From NCBI GenBank assembly GCA_016712505.1, contig JADJQY010000002.1, positions 620,001-684,000 on the forward strand: a DNA stretch of 64,000 nucleotides, in the 5' to 3' direction. The stretch comes from Candidatus Eiseniibacteriota bacterium. GTDB lineage: Bacteria; Eisenbacteria; RBG-16-71-46; CAIMUX01. The notes beneath the pieces are model-generated. The model searched no databases. It saw only the letters and a list, made by a program, of their open reading frames with translations, and was not told where the DNA came from. Both the position numbers and the translations under genes were made by a program. This document shows positions 1 to 9,501 of the stretch, piece by piece. Numbering within the stretch: position 1 is the stretch's first letter; each line of letters starts with the position of its first letter.

Positions 1-8
1 TGTTCGCC

Positions 9-347
9 TTACTCCTCCAAGCCGTGGATGCGCGCACGGCGACCGCGCTCCAGGCGCTCGATCGCGCGGGCCAGATTCCGTCCGAGCCGGTCGACGGCAC
101 GGTCGACCGCCGCGTAGAGGTCGTCCCCATGCTCCCGGATGACCAGGGTGGGCAGCGCCGTCGCCTCGGCCAGGCAGAGGCACTGCTTGTCCGCCCCGCC
201 TCGCGGGCCATTGAGGTCAGACAGATGGACGGTCACCTGCTGAAGCCGGGAATTGAACCGGGCCAGGGCGAAGCGCAGCCGACGGTCGACGTGGTTGCGC
301 AGGGCCGGGGTCAGTTCGAAGTCGAGAGCTCGAATCCGGAGTTTCAT
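9..347 (-). CDS. hpf: Ribosome hibernation promoting factor (HPF/RaiA family)
   Basis: A 112-residue protein of the sigma-54 modulation/RaiA family, which binds the 30S subunit and inactivates ribosomes in stationary phase. The N-terminal strand-helix pattern (MKLRIRALDFELTPALRNHV) and the closing basic helix (LGRNLARAIERLERG) match the short HPF form; the C-terminal dimerisation domain of long HPF is absent. The ATG at 347 follows a strong AAGGGGAGGA ribosome-binding site. It is divergent from the LysR gene to the right and stops 8 bases before the window edge. The family call is firm; whether it acts as HPF or YfiA cannot be decided from the sequence. Confidence 0.88.
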   Translation of the reverse strand: MKLRIRALDFELTPALRNHVDRRLRFALARFNSRLQQVTVHLSDLNGPRGGADKQCLCLAEATALPTLVIREHGDDLYAAVDRAVDRLGRNLARAIERLERGRRARIHGLEE

Positions 348-465
348 TGTTCCTCCCCTTGGTTGAAGCCGTTGGCCATCGGGGAGAGATTCGGGTCTCG
401 GTTCGGATTCGAAAATTTGGAATTCTCGCTATAAGTATTAGATTTTGTCGAAGTATGATCGACGC

Positions 466-1431
466 ATGGAAGAGCTCAATTTTCATCATCTGAACCACTT
501 CTGGGCCGTGGCCCGGACCGGCAGCCTGACCCGCGCGGCCCGCGACCTCGGGCTCACCCCGCCCACCCTGAGCGCACAGATCCGGGCTCTGGAGCGCGCG
601 CTCGGCCAGCGCCTGCTGCGTCGCTTGGGGCGCGGCCTGGCCTTGACCGAGCCGGGGCGGGTGGTTCTCCGCTACGCCGAGGAGATCTTCGGCCTGGGGC
701 GGGAACTCCGCTCGGCGCTGTCGGGCGAGGGGGAGAGCGGTCGTCCCTTGCGCTTCGAGGTGGGGATCACCGACGCCCTACCCAAGCTGGTCGCCTATCG
801 GTTGCTCGCTCCGGCGCTGGTCGGCCCGGAACCGATCCACCTGGTGGTTCGCGAGGATCGGCCACCCAGGCTCCTGGCCGACCTGGCCCTCCACCGCCTT
901 GATCTCGTCCTGAGCGACTCGCCCCTCGGCTCCGAGGCCAAGGTCCGGGCCTTCCATCACCTGCTGGGTGAGTGTGAGGTGGCCTGCTTCGCCGCACCGG
1001 TCCTGGCAAGAACGCTCCGTCGCGGCTTTCCCGGCTCGTTGCATGGGCGACCATTTCTCGCCCCGATCGAGGGCTCGGCGCTGCGCCGTTCGATCGACAG
1101 TTTCTTCGAGCGGGACGGGATCCGACCGAATCAGGTGGCGGAGGTGGAGGACAGCGCCTTGCTCAAGGTCCTGGGTCAACAGGGCATGGGCGCCTTCGCC
1201 GCACCCCGGGTGGTCTCGCGGGAGATCCGCCAGCAGTACGGCGTGGTCGAGCTCGGAGTTCTGCCCGGCATCACCGAGCGTTTCTACGCCATATCCGCGG
1301 AGCGTCGGCTCAAACACCCGGCGGTCGTGGCCCTGTCCCAGGCGGCGCGGAATCGCTTTGCCCGCTCCACACCCCCCAGGTCCGGTAGGGCGCCGGCGGG
1401 ACCGAGGCGGGGCGCCCGGCGCGCCGGATGA
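466..1431 (+). CDS. nhaR: LysR-family regulator, NhaR-like
   Basis: A 321-residue LysR regulator. The N-terminal winged helix (HLNHFWAVARTGSLTRAARD, then LTPPTLSAQIRALE) and the effector domain resemble NhaR, the Na+-responsive activator of nhaA: FEVGITDALPKLVAYRLL and EPIHLVVRE correspond to conserved NhaR stretches. I chose the ATG at 466; an in-frame TTG at 445 would add seven residues. TATAAG at 430-435 is a possible -10. No nhaA antiporter gene lies in the window, so the target is unknown. The tail after about residue 300 is Arg/Pro/Gly-rich and probably disordered. It is divergent from hpf. Confidence 0.85.
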   Translation: MEELNFHHLNHFWAVARTGSLTRAARDLGLTPPTLSAQIRALERALGQRLLRRLGRGLALTEPGRVVLRYAEEIFGLGRELRSALSGEGESGRPLRFEVGITDALPKLVAYRLLAPALVGPEPIHLVVREDRPPRLLADLALHRLDLVLSDSPLGSEAKVRAFHHLLGECEVACFAAPVLARTLRRGFPGSLHGRPFLAPIEGSALRRSIDSFFERDGIRPNQVAEVEDSALLKVLGQQGMGAFAAPRVVSREIRQQYGVVELGVLPGITERFYAISAERRLKHPAVVALSQAARNRFARSTPPRSGRAPAGPRRGARRAG

Positions 1432-1506
1432 GATCGGTTCCGGACAGGGGGCCAAGGAGGCGAGCGGCCTGGAGGATCCCTCTTTCGGCCGCATGGCCAG
1501 CGGCGC

Positions 1507-1524
1507 TACATTCTGCCCAGAATG
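1507..1524 (+). promoter_or_regulatory. Candidate -10 and palindromic operator upstream of pckG
   Basis: TACATT at 1507-1512 looks like a -10 hexamer. It overlaps a perfect 7-base inverted repeat, CATTCTG-CC-CAGAATG, at 1509-1524, about 60 bases before the pckG start. No good -35 is visible, which would fit activator dependence. Inference only. Confidence 0.35.
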
Positions 1525-1583
1525 AACCAGACGCCGTCTGTGGAGCCATGGTGGCCGGTCGACGCCTGTGATGGGAGTCCGAA

Positions 1584-3329
1584 ATGAATCGTGACTTGGA
1601 GAAGTGGGTCGAGGAGTGCGCGGCGCAGGCCCGCCCCGATCGCGTGGTCTGGATTGATGGCTCGGAGGCCGAGCAATCCGCACTGATCGAGGAGGCGGTG
1701 GCCGAAGGCGTCTTCGCGCGCATGAACGAGCAGACCCACCCGAACTGTTTCTACCATCGGAGCAATCCGACCGACGTGGCCCGGACCGAGCATCTGACCT
1801 TCATCTGCGCTCCGACCAAGGACGACACCGGCCCGACCAACAACTGGATGTCGCCGGAGGACGCCAAGGCGAAGATCTGGCCGCTCTACAAGGACGCGAT
1901 GCGCGGCCGCAACATGTATGTCATTCCCTATGTGATGGGTCCGCTCGGCTCGCCCATCAGCAAGGTGGGAGTCGAGATCACCGACAGTCGGTATGTGGTG
2001 GCGAACATGCGGATCATGACCCGCATCGGCACCGCCGCGCTCGAGCAGCTCGGGGAGTCGACCGACTACTGCAAGGGATTCCATTCGCTCGGCGATCTTT
2101 CTCCCGATCGGAGATTCATCGCCCACTTCCCGGAGACGCGCACCATCTGGAGCATCGGCTCGGGCTACGGCGGCAACGCCCTCCTGGGGAAGAAGTGCTA
2201 CGCCCTGCGCATCGCCAGCGTGATGGCGCGCGATCAGGGCTGGCTGGCCGAGCACATGCTCATCGTCGGTATCGAGAATCCGAAGGGCGAGGTGACCTAC
2301 ATCGCCGCGGCCTTCCCCAGCGCCTGTGGCAAGACGAATCTCGCCATGCTCATCCCGCCCGACTCGATGCCGGGATACAAGGTCTGGACGGTGGGGGACG
2401 ACATCGCCTGGATGAAGTTCGGTCCGGACGGCCGGCTCTACGCCATCAACCCGGAGAACGGGTTCTTCGGCGTCGCGCCGGGCACGAGCATGAAGACGAA
2501 CCGCAATGCCCTCCTCTCCACGCAGAAGAACTCGATCTTCACCAACGTCGCGCTGACCGATGACGGCCAGCCCTGGTGGGAAGGGATCGGATACGACGCT
2601 CCCGGCCCGCTGACCGACTGGAAGGGGAACCGCTGGGAGTCGGGTTCGGCGGAAAAGGCGGCGCACCCGAACTCTCGGTTCACTGCCCCGGCCCGTCAAT
2701 GCCCGTCGATTTCGAAGGAGTGGGAAACCCCGAACGGGGTTCCGATCTCGGCCATCTTCTTCGGTGGCCGCCGTGCGCGCACCGCCCCCCTGATCTACGA
2801 GTCGTTCGATTGGAAGCATGGGGTGTTCGTGGGCGCGTCGATGGCTTCCGAGACCACCGCCGCGGCGACCGGGGCGGTCGGTGTGGTCCGTCGCGACCCG
2901 ATGGCCATGCTCCCGTTCTGCGGCTACAACATGGGAGACTACTGGGCCCACTGGTTGCGGATGGGGGAGAAGAGCGACAAGGTCCCGAAGATCTTCCACG
3001 TGAACTGGTTCCGCACCGGCGCGGACGGCAAGTTCCTCTGGCCGGGGTTCGGGGAGAACCTTCGTCCCATCGTCTGGGCGCTGGAGCGCACGCAGGGCAA
3101 GGGGGCCGCGGTGGAGACCCCGATCGGCTTCGTGCCGACCCCCGAGGCGCTGCACACCGAGTCCCTCGACGTATCGCCGGCGGCCCTCGAGGAGCTGCTC
3201 TCGGTCGACCCGGAGGATTGGCAGGCGGAGTTGGCCGGTCAGGCGGAGTTCTTCGCCACCTTCGGCGATCGGCTTCCGCCCGAGATCCAGCGTCAGCACG
3301 ACAACCTGAAGAAGCGGTTCGCGCACTAG
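1584..3329 (+). CDS. pckG: Phosphoenolpyruvate carboxykinase (GTP)
   Basis: A 581-residue cytosolic GTP-dependent PEPCK, converting oxaloacetate and GTP to PEP, GDP and CO2 at the entry to gluconeogenesis. The kinase-1a/P-loop signature FPSACGKTN is at about residues 244-252, with the reactive Cys248 and Lys250, as in the GTP class; the ATP class (pckA) is not similar here. The C-terminal nucleotide-binding segment (NWFRTGADGKFLWPGFGENL) is also typical. Length matches the family (about 590-620). The ATG at 1584 is preceded by GGGAG. It stands alone between the NhaR-like gene and a perfect hairpin terminator at 3399-3428. Confidence 0.97.
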   Translation: MNRDLEKWVEECAAQARPDRVVWIDGSEAEQSALIEEAVAEGVFARMNEQTHPNCFYHRSNPTDVARTEHLTFICAPTKDDTGPTNNWMSPEDAKAKIWPLYKDAMRGRNMYVIPYVMGPLGSPISKVGVEITDSRYVVANMRIMTRIGTAALEQLGESTDYCKGFHSLGDLSPDRRFIAHFPETRTIWSIGSGYGGNALLGKKCYALRIASVMARDQGWLAEHMLIVGIENPKGEVTYIAAAFPSACGKTNLAMLIPPDSMPGYKVWTVGDDIAWMKFGPDGRLYAINPENGFFGVAPGTSMKTNRNALLSTQKNSIFTNVALTDDGQPWWEGIGYDAPGPLTDWKGNRWESGSAEKAAHPNSRFTAPARQCPSISKEWETPNGVPISAIFFGGRRARTAPLIYESFDWKHGVFVGASMASETTAAATGAVGVVRRDPMAMLPFCGYNMGDYWAHWLRMGEKSDKVPKIFHVNWFRTGADGKFLWPGFGENLRPIVWALERTQGKGAAVETPIGFVPTPEALHTESLDVSPAALEELLSVDPEDWQAELAGQAEFFATFGDRLPPEIQRQHDNLKKRFAH

Positions 3330-3398
3330 CCGCCGGGGCGCATCTCCGCCAGGGGATTGGGCGCCCGGCTGATTCCGGTTCAAGTCGAGCTGGGAAAC

Positions 3399-3428
3399 GA
3401 GAAGAGCCTCGCATGCGAGGCTCTTCTC
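3399..3428. terminator. Palindromic terminator between convergent pckG and the pilin operon
   Basis: A perfect 30-base palindrome, arms GAGAAGAGCCTCGC and GCGAGGCTCTTCTC around a short AT centre. It lies between convergent genes (pckG ends at 3329, the leftward operon at 3464). No long T-run follows on either strand (ATTCC on plus, GTTTCCC on minus), so it is a plausible but not ideal bidirectional terminator. Confidence 0.65.
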
Positions 3429-3463
3429 ATTCCTCCCGCGGTCGCGGCACGCTCCCGACGCGA

Positions 3464-4432
3464 CTACTCCGTCCCCAGCACACTGGCGCGAAGCGAGGCG
3501 CCGTCCTCGCGCAACAGCCGGTCGGTCTCCGAGCCGATCTCGGGATCGGGAGCCACCGTCTCGTCCATCGGCTGAAGCGAGAAGCCGGCGAACTCCAGAC
3601 CGAGCGCGGTCTCGGCGATCCGAACCTCACCCATCTCCTTGCCGTCGATGCCGCAGCCGACAAGCGTGGTCGGCCCGATCTGGATCGGTCCGCGCGGCCG
3701 CGCTCCCCGGGAGAGCAGCACCAGATCGGGCTGCACCATCCGGGCGAGATTCTGACCCTGCCAGGCGTCGGCCCGGGCGAGCAGGATCAGGACCGTTCGC
3801 GTGGCGCTCCCGCCGACCAGCGCCGCTCCCTCCTCGCGCGCGGTCCGGGCGGCGAGTCTCAGCGCCTCTTCCCGCACCCCCGACTCGACGGCCAGCACCG
3901 CGACTCCGCGGTCACCCCAGCGAAAGTACCGTGCGCGTCCGACCGGATTGGCCGAAAGGGCGGCGGGACCCAGGCTCTCCCACTCCCGGGGCGCCACCCT
4001 GGCCAGGAGGGTCTCGTGTCCTCCGTCCAGCGCGACGGCATCGAGTCTCGACCGGATCAGGGCCCGGGTGAGGAGGCGCACGTAGCGGGTGAGGACGGCG
4101 GGGTCGTCGCGCAACGGGACGTCCGCGACGGGGAGAAATCCACCGGAATCGAGCCGCAACGTTGCCTGATCGGCGTGCACCGTGGCGACGAAGTGCCCAA
4201 CCCGGCGCGCGAGACCGCCTAGAGGGCGATCCTTGCACGGACAGGGCTCCAGGTTCCCGTGGGTCTCCGCGCTGAAGACCACCCGCAAGGTATCGCTGTC
4301 ACCGAGGTCACGCGCCAGGTGTGGCCCGGTCGAGGCGTCCGCGCGGGCCCTCGCTGGGGCCAGGGTCAGACAGAGGGTTGTGAGGGCGAGCTTCACCCAC
4401 GCTCGCCCGCCCCGGATGTGCGGTCCCTGCAC
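3464..4432 (-). CDS. Secreted metallophosphoesterase-like protein
   Basis: A 322-residue exported protein whose core (VVFSAETHGNLEPCPCKDRP, then LGGLARR) resembles the N-terminal metallophosphatase domain of UshA/5'-nucleotidase-like proteins that carry an ETHGNLEPCxC...GGLARR motif. The usual DxH and GNHD metal ligands of active calcineurin-like enzymes are not clearly present; DGGHE at about residue 130 may replace GNHE. I therefore infer a divergent or inactive fold. The start is GTG at 4432; an in-frame GTG at 4396 would give a cleaner signal peptide (VKLALTTLCLTLAPARARA). It is the last gene of the prepilin operon, 15 bases after the PilW-like gene. Enzymatic function is not established. 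Confidence 0.6.
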   Translation of the reverse strand: MQGPHIRGGRAWVKLALTTLCLTLAPARARADASTGPHLARDLGDSDTLRVVFSAETHGNLEPCPCKDRPLGGLARRVGHFVATVHADQATLRLDSGGFLPVADVPLRDDPAVLTRYVRLLTRALIRSRLDAVALDGGHETLLARVAPREWESLGPAALSANPVGRARYFRWGDRGVAVLAVESGVREEALRLAARTAREEGAALVGGSATRTVLILLARADAWQGQNLARMVQPDLVLLSRGARPRGPIQIGPTTLVGCGIDGKEMGEVRIAETALGLEFAGFSLQPMDETVAPDPEIGSETDRLLREDGASLRASVLGTE

Positions 4433-4447
4433 TGCGGTCGCTCCTCC

Positions 4448-7291
4448 CTACGGCAGCGGTGCCGCGGCCAGTACCTTGATGTCGTCAAACTTGCCCGAGG
4501 CCTTGCGCGCAGTGAGGGCGCAGGCGCCGGACGCCCAGAGCGAGCCGTCGGTCACATCGACCACCTTCTGGCAGTTGATGTAGCCCTCGACCCGCGAACC
4601 GGTCACGACGACCTTGAGCGTGTACCAGACGTTGTCTTCCAGGGCCATGCCGTAGGAGGCGGTCTGGGTGAAGGTGCCGCCGTTCAGGCGTGCCACGCGC
4701 ACCTGATCGGAGTCGGTACGGAATCCGAACAGCCCGGCGTTGTTGGCATCCTGATAGCGGAACATGAGATAGACCGAGTGGAACGAGCCGCCGGTCGACA
4801 TGCACTTCGCCTCGAAGGTCGTCGAGGTGAGACCGGTGGGCGAGGCCTTCAGCACGTAGTTGCTCGAAGTCGAACTCTGTACCAGCTCGCCGGAGGTTGC
4901 CGACCAGGTCCCGCCGGACACCGTCCAGCCGGTGTAGTTTCCGTCATCGAAGTCGTCGATCAACGAATAGGCATTGGCCGTGCCACGGGCCCAGCATGCA
5001 CTCCCGTCGCCGATGAGGGCACAGTCCAGATGGACCCCGCGCACGTCCTCATCGAAAACCATCATCGCGGTCGCCCCATCGTGGCTCTTGGTCCAGGTGG
5101 GAATCGTGACGTCCGCGATGTCGAGCGTAGCGCCCGAGGGTTGCAGCCCGATGTTGCCGTCCTGCCCGGCACTCCCGTCATAGGCCCACACCTTGACCAG
5201 CGGGTTGCCGAACCAGAACTCCTTCACCTTGGCGGTCGAGGTGAAGTACGTCGGGGTGATCCGCTTGATTACATTGGACGTGCCTTCCACATTGTAGAGT
5301 TCGAAACGCATCTCCTGGTAGCTGGTACCGCCGGCCGTCCAGATGGTGCAGGCGTCTTCGGCCGTGCAGGCGATGCAGGTCGTGGTCCCGGTCGCTTCCA
5401 GCGAGAGCGCGCTCTCGTTCGGCGGATCGCAATTGTCCAGCGCCATTACCCGGACGGCGTAGGTCTGACAGCTGGTCAGTCCGGTGAGGTCGACGCTGCA
5501 GACCCCGCCACCCATGTCCGCGCTCAGGTGGTCGACGAAGATCGGGCTGGGCCCCTGGTCGGCCTCGGTGCCGTCGTAGGGACCGCCCGCGGTATGTCCG
5601 TAGTAGATGCGATAGCCGCCGAGATCGCAGTCTTCGGTGTTGGCCGACCAGCGCACGTTGGCCCAGTCGTCATTCGGGACGAACGTGCAGTAGTTCGGCG
5701 CGGTGGGGACGGTCGCGTCGCAGGTCGCTCCGGTGCTGCTGCTCACCTCGTTGCCCGGGTCGAGGTAGCCCGGGTTGCCGCAGGTGTCGAACGGCCGCAC
5801 GTTGAAGTAGTAGGTCTTGCAGGGGACGAGATCGGTCAGGGTCACCGACTCCGCCGGGGCATCGACCTCTTGGTAGCTCGCCTCACTACCGGGAATCGTG
5901 TCGTAGTAGACGTGATAGTAGTCGAGTTCCGCTTCGGGCAGGGGGAGCCCGCCCACGCGGGAGGTGACTCCGGTCCAGGTCACGGCTGCTATGCCGACCT
6001 CTCCGCTCGTGGTGACCGCGACCCCGGTGGCGGACATCGGCTCCGGTGGGTAGAAGTGCGACACGCCGTAGGAGGGGTCGGACGGATTGCCGCAGGCGTC
6101 CGCCACCACCTTGTAGTAGTAGTTGTTGCAGACCTCGAGCTCGTCGTCGCTGTAGAGGTTGGTGTAGCTCACCTCTCCGATCATCGTCGTGTCGGACGGG
6201 GTGAAGCCATCGACGATCGACCGGTGGATCTGATAGGTCACCGGGGTGGTGATCGGATCCCCATTGGTGAAGCTCGAGACGGTGTACCAGCTGATGTTGT
6301 GGCTGGCGCCGCTGGCGTTGACCATGATTCCGACCGGGGTCATGGGAATCAGCTCCGAGCCGGGGCTGGCCGCGCGCTCGCAGAAGAAGCTCTCGACTCC
6401 CGACCGGCTCTCGCAGGAGATGGCGATGACGTAGTCGACCCCTCCTTCGAGATCGCTGATCGTCCACTCGTTGATCGTTCGCGCCAGTCGGGTGTAGGGC
6501 GAGAGCTCCGCGCCGTCGACTCCGAGGTAGAGGTTGAAGTGGCTGATGTCTTCCAGTTGCAGCTCGGTGCCGTCGGTGTTCGTGGTCGGGGTATTCCAGG
6601 TCAAGGTCGCCGACTCGCAGTTCGGATACTCGGGTCCGTCGCAGCTCGGGATCGCGGGACGACTGCGGGCCGGGGAGAGGGGCAGGTTGCGCGGGTAGAT
6701 CGTGGTCGAGAGGGTCATCTCGGGATAGGTGTCACCGACCTGGTTCCGTCCCGCGGCGGTGAGCTCGACGAAGATCTCTCCCACTTCCTCCGGTTGGGGC
6801 ACGGGGTTCTCGAGTTCCGTGCCGCCGCCGTTGAACCAGCGGAACGAGAGGCCTCCCGCTTTGATTCCGTAGGACTGGGCCGCGTCGACCAGCGAATTGC
6901 CCGAAGTGTCGGCCACGGCGCGCATCAGGATGGTGTCATCCGGGTTCTCGGTGTCGGGATCGCCATCGGGGGAGAGGAAGTAGGTGATGACCTCTGCTCC
7001 CGGTTCCTCCGGGATGACGTCGGCCACGAAGACGACCGAGTCGGGTCCGGCATAGAGGATCGATGGCTGCGTCGGATCCTTGCCGTAGCTGACCTCACGC
7101 AGGTCGTCTCCCAGCGCGTCGAGGCCAACCCGCGCGTTCTGCTGCAGGTCGACCATCACGCGCGATCGATCGCTGCTCCGTTGCCCCGCCTGGAGCATCT
7201 GGAACATCGCGGTCATGATCACGCCGGTGATCAAGACGACCACCATCAGCTCGATCAGCGTGAAGCCGTGGGTCTGGCGAATGCGTCGCAT
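4448..7291 (-). CDS. Large PilW-like prepilin with fibronectin-III-like repeats
   Basis: A 947-residue protein with a class III signal sequence: basic leader, then HG|FTLIELMVVVLITGVIMTA, which a prepilin peptidase should cut before Phe and N-methylate. The next 180 residues resemble PilW minor pilins. The rest is unlike ordinary minor pilins (200-350 residues): several Cys-containing modules with fibronectin-III-type patterns (SATLTWNTP, YYFNVRPFDTCGNPG, YAVRVMALDNC) and a C-terminal concanavalin-like segment (about 780-947). I infer a tip-like pilin carrying adhesive or binding modules outside the cell. Start ATG at 7291 has AGGAA upstream. It follows the FimT-like gene by 35 bases. Confidence 0.8.
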   Translation of the reverse strand: MRRIRQTHGFTLIELMVVVLITGVIMTAMFQMLQAGQRSSDRSRVMVDLQQNARVGLDALGDDLREVSYGKDPTQPSILYAGPDSVVFVADVIPEEPGAEVITYFLSPDGDPDTENPDDTILMRAVADTSGNSLVDAAQSYGIKAGGLSFRWFNGGGTELENPVPQPEEVGEIFVELTAAGRNQVGDTYPEMTLSTTIYPRNLPLSPARSRPAIPSCDGPEYPNCESATLTWNTPTTNTDGTELQLEDISHFNLYLGVDGAELSPYTRLARTINEWTISDLEGGVDYVIAISCESRSGVESFFCERAASPGSELIPMTPVGIMVNASGASHNISWYTVSSFTNGDPITTPVTYQIHRSIVDGFTPSDTTMIGEVSYTNLYSDDELEVCNNYYYKVVADACGNPSDPSYGVSHFYPPEPMSATGVAVTTSGEVGIAAVTWTGVTSRVGGLPLPEAELDYYHVYYDTIPGSEASYQEVDAPAESVTLTDLVPCKTYYFNVRPFDTCGNPGYLDPGNEVSSSTGATCDATVPTAPNYCTFVPNDDWANVRWSANTEDCDLGGYRIYYGHTAGGPYDGTEADQGPSPIFVDHLSADMGGGVCSVDLTGLTSCQTYAVRVMALDNCDPPNESALSLEATGTTTCIACTAEDACTIWTAGGTSYQEMRFELYNVEGTSNVIKRITPTYFTSTAKVKEFWFGNPLVKVWAYDGSAGQDGNIGLQPSGATLDIADVTIPTWTKSHDGATAMMVFDEDVRGVHLDCALIGDGSACWARGTANAYSLIDDFDDGNYTGWTVSGGTWSATSGELVQSSTSSNYVLKASPTGLTSTTFEAKCMSTGGSFHSVYLMFRYQDANNAGLFGFRTDSDQVRVARLNGGTFTQTASYGMALEDNVWYTLKVVVTGSRVEGYINCQKVVDVTDGSLWASGACALTARKASGKFDDIKVLAAAPLP

Positions 7292-7326
7292 GCTGTTCCT
7301 CGCTCTCCGGTGGTCGTTTCCAGGAC

Positions 7327-7824
7327 CTAGTTCGCCGCCCAGGAGGTGGTGGTGATTCGCCCGGTACGCACCAGGTTCAGGGCGCAGGTGTCGCCCTGGG
7401 TGCTATAGAAGCGAAAGACTGCGGGGGCATCTTCGTCGTTGATCGTTCCCCGGGTCTCGAAGAGCACCTCGTCGTCATCGGCGTCGCCTGCGATCTCGAC
7501 CTCGAAGTCGTCCACCCCCTCGATGCGAAAGCTGTCCGGCGGGTCCGCCGTCCAGGTCGAGTCGGTGTCCTGACGTTCGAAGCTGTAGGCCATGCCGGCG
7601 CGATCGATCAGCATCCGGTACGGGGTGCGACTCGAAACCGCCTTCTGCCGAGCCCAGGAGATGCGTGAGCCCATGTCTTTCGCCGCTCCGTCCATGCGGT
7701 ACCAGGCGCTGCGGGAGGCAAAGCTCGGCACGGCCGCGGCCACCACGATGCCGATGATCGCGACCACCAGCATGAGCTCGATCAGGTTGAATCCCGCGGG
7801 TTTGCACTTCCCGTTCGGTTGCAT
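7327..7824 (-). CDS. FimT/GspH-type pseudopilin
   Basis: A 165-residue prepilin-like protein. The leader and hydrophobic helix (PAG|FNLIELMLVVAIIGIVVAA) form a type IV prepilin cleavage site with Glu5. The following region (SWARQKAVSSRTPYRMLID) is typical of the GspH/FimT family, minor subunits that prime pilus or type II pseudopilus assembly. I chose ATG 7824 because GGGAAGG lies just upstream; an in-frame ATG at 7839 overlaps the stop of the preceding gene (TGATG) and would allow coupled translation. Second-to-last prepilin gene of the operon. Confidence 0.82.
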   Translation of the reverse strand: MQPNGKCKPAGFNLIELMLVVAIIGIVVAAAVPSFASRSAWYRMDGAAKDMGSRISWARQKAVSSRTPYRMLIDRAGMAYSFERQDTDSTWTADPPDSFRIEGVDDFEVEIAGDADDDEVLFETRGTINDEDAPAVFRFYSTQGDTCALNLVRTGRITTTSWAAN

Positions 7825-7838
7825 GGCGCGCCTTCCCA

Positions 7839-9458
7839 TCAGTTCGGCAGATTGTCGGCCAGGTTTGAACGCACCTCGAACAGCTCGGTCCAGGAGACGT
7901 CCTTCCAGAGGTTGAGCGGTACGGGGTAGCAGGGCGGGGGGTACTGGGTCATGTCGAGGTCGTAGTTGTAGCGCCGGGTCGGCCCATCGGCCGCCGCGAG
8001 CACGCCGGAGTTGTTCCAGGGCGCGGCACTGCCGGTCGAGGTCGTGATGATCGGTCCGTTGATGTTCAGTACCCAGGTATCGCTGGTGATGGTCAGCTCG
8101 TTCCAACCTTCGCCCGAGACGGGATCGTGGTTCACCGGCGACTCGCCGATGATCCCGTCCAGATCGAGGTCGAGTGGTCCGGGGGCGGCAGAGGGATGAT
8201 CCGACTCCCCGCCGAGTCCACGCCAGTTGGAGGTGCGCGACAGGAGAGCAGCGTCGACCCGGAGCACCCGCTTGGTGTTGTTGTGCATTCCCACGTAGCT
8301 CTCGGCCACCATGCCGATGTTCACCGGGTTGCCGGACCCGTTCGGGGCAAAAGTGACCGGATCGAACCCGTCCAGTCCGGTGATGATGTCGGCCATGACC
8401 AGGTTCGTGGTGGTGGCGAAGATGGTGACATTCCGGGCGCTCACGCCGTTCATCGTCCCCTTCACCCGGCCCTGTCCCTCGAAGAAGATGATGCCATTGA
8501 ACTCGTCCGGGCGCATCGCGCTACCGCTGACCGTGTTCGGCACGGCCACGCTGTTGTAGGTGATCACGGTGTCGCCCGGAGAGACGACGGTGTTGGCGAA
8601 GTTGAATCGGTCGAAGATGATCACGTTCTGGTCCGCCCCGGCCTGCGCACCGATCCCCAAGGGATCGGTGCCGGGAAGCGAGATGTAGATCCCGACCTCG
8701 CCCCTTCGTTCGCAGGAATTGTCCGCTCCGAGGCCGCGCGCCTTGTTCCGCGTCTCGGTCCAGTCGAACGAGTTCCCCAGGTCGATGGTGTCGGCGTCGG
8801 TGACGTAGCCGCGGTAGAACTCGGCGCAGTCGACGTTGGGGATGTCCCCGACCACGAAGACGCTCTCCAGGAACTGGCAGGGATGAGTGCAGCTACAGGG
8901 GACATTGAGGTCGCCACCGGTGTAGACCTCGCCGGAGATCGCCGCGCCGCACTCGTACGACAGGTCGTTCACCGAAACGAAGCGGGCGAACTTCAGGAAC
9001 GAGTCGTGCACGATCTCGACTTTGACCCTTCGTTTGGCCCCGAGGAACTCCCCCTCGGAGACGATGGAGAAGCCGTTCGATTGGTAGGCGGTCACGCCCA
9101 GCCCCTTGATGTCCGAGGCTTCGGCCGCGACGCGGTAGACGCCACCCCAGGCGAGCGAGTCCTCGAGCACGAAGTCCGGACGCCCGTCCTCGTCCACGTC
9201 TTCGAGTTCCGCCGTACGATCGACGATCGCACGCTTGGCCATGGCGATCCCGGTCTCGGCCGCGCCCAACGCCTGCAGGGCGTGCCGCTGGTACTTCGAG
9301 ACCGTGCGGTCGCCCATCGCGGTGACCACCACCGAGCTGGCCAGCACCGAGAGCGCCCCGAGGATGAGGAGCGCGATCAGGAGCGTGCTTCCCTCCTCCC
9401 CGCGGCCGCGTCGACTCATGGGGGTGGACGGACGAGATTGTCGAGTCGCGGTGATCAT
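7839..9458 (-). CDS. PilX-type minor pilin-like protein, enlarged
   Basis: A 539-residue protein with a prepilin-like N-terminus (EEGSTLLIALLILGALSVLA) but with Gly-Ser at the processing site, as in PilX proteins. The AAETGIAMAKRA segment after the helix is the PilX N-terminal signature. Beyond residue 180 it is Cys-, Asn- and Thr-rich, with beta-helix-like stretches, and longer than classical PilX (about 200). An acidic loop DVDEDGRPD near residue 88 resembles calcium-binding loops. Start ATG 9458 has a strong GAGGAGG site; ATG 9419 is an alternative. Between PilV-like and FimT-like genes. Confidence 0.78.
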   Translation of the reverse strand: MITATRQSRPSTPMSRRGRGEEGSTLLIALLILGALSVLASSVVVTAMGDRTVSKYQRHALQALGAAETGIAMAKRAIVDRTAELEDVDEDGRPDFVLEDSLAWGGVYRVAAEASDIKGLGVTAYQSNGFSIVSEGEFLGAKRRVKVEIVHDSFLKFARFVSVNDLSYECGAAISGEVYTGGDLNVPCSCTHPCQFLESVFVVGDIPNVDCAEFYRGYVTDADTIDLGNSFDWTETRNKARGLGADNSCERRGEVGIYISLPGTDPLGIGAQAGADQNVIIFDRFNFANTVVSPGDTVITYNSVAVPNTVSGSAMRPDEFNGIIFFEGQGRVKGTMNGVSARNVTIFATTTNLVMADIITGLDGFDPVTFAPNGSGNPVNIGMVAESYVGMHNNTKRVLRVDAALLSRTSNWRGLGGESDHPSAAPGPLDLDLDGIIGESPVNHDPVSGEGWNELTITSDTWVLNINGPIITTSTGSAAPWNNSGVLAAADGPTRRYNYDLDMTQYPPPCYPVPLNLWKDVSWTELFEVRSNLADNLPN

Positions 9459-9501
9459 CGTTCCTCCTCGGAAGTACGGCTTCCCGGCCCGGCGGCGCCT
9501 G

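Noticed and set aside
4259..7330. A 1023-codon open frame on the plus strand
   Set aside because: It is antisense to the PilW-like gene; its residues are Arg/Gly/Val/Asp-rich without recognisable domains, as expected for a high-GC shadow frame.
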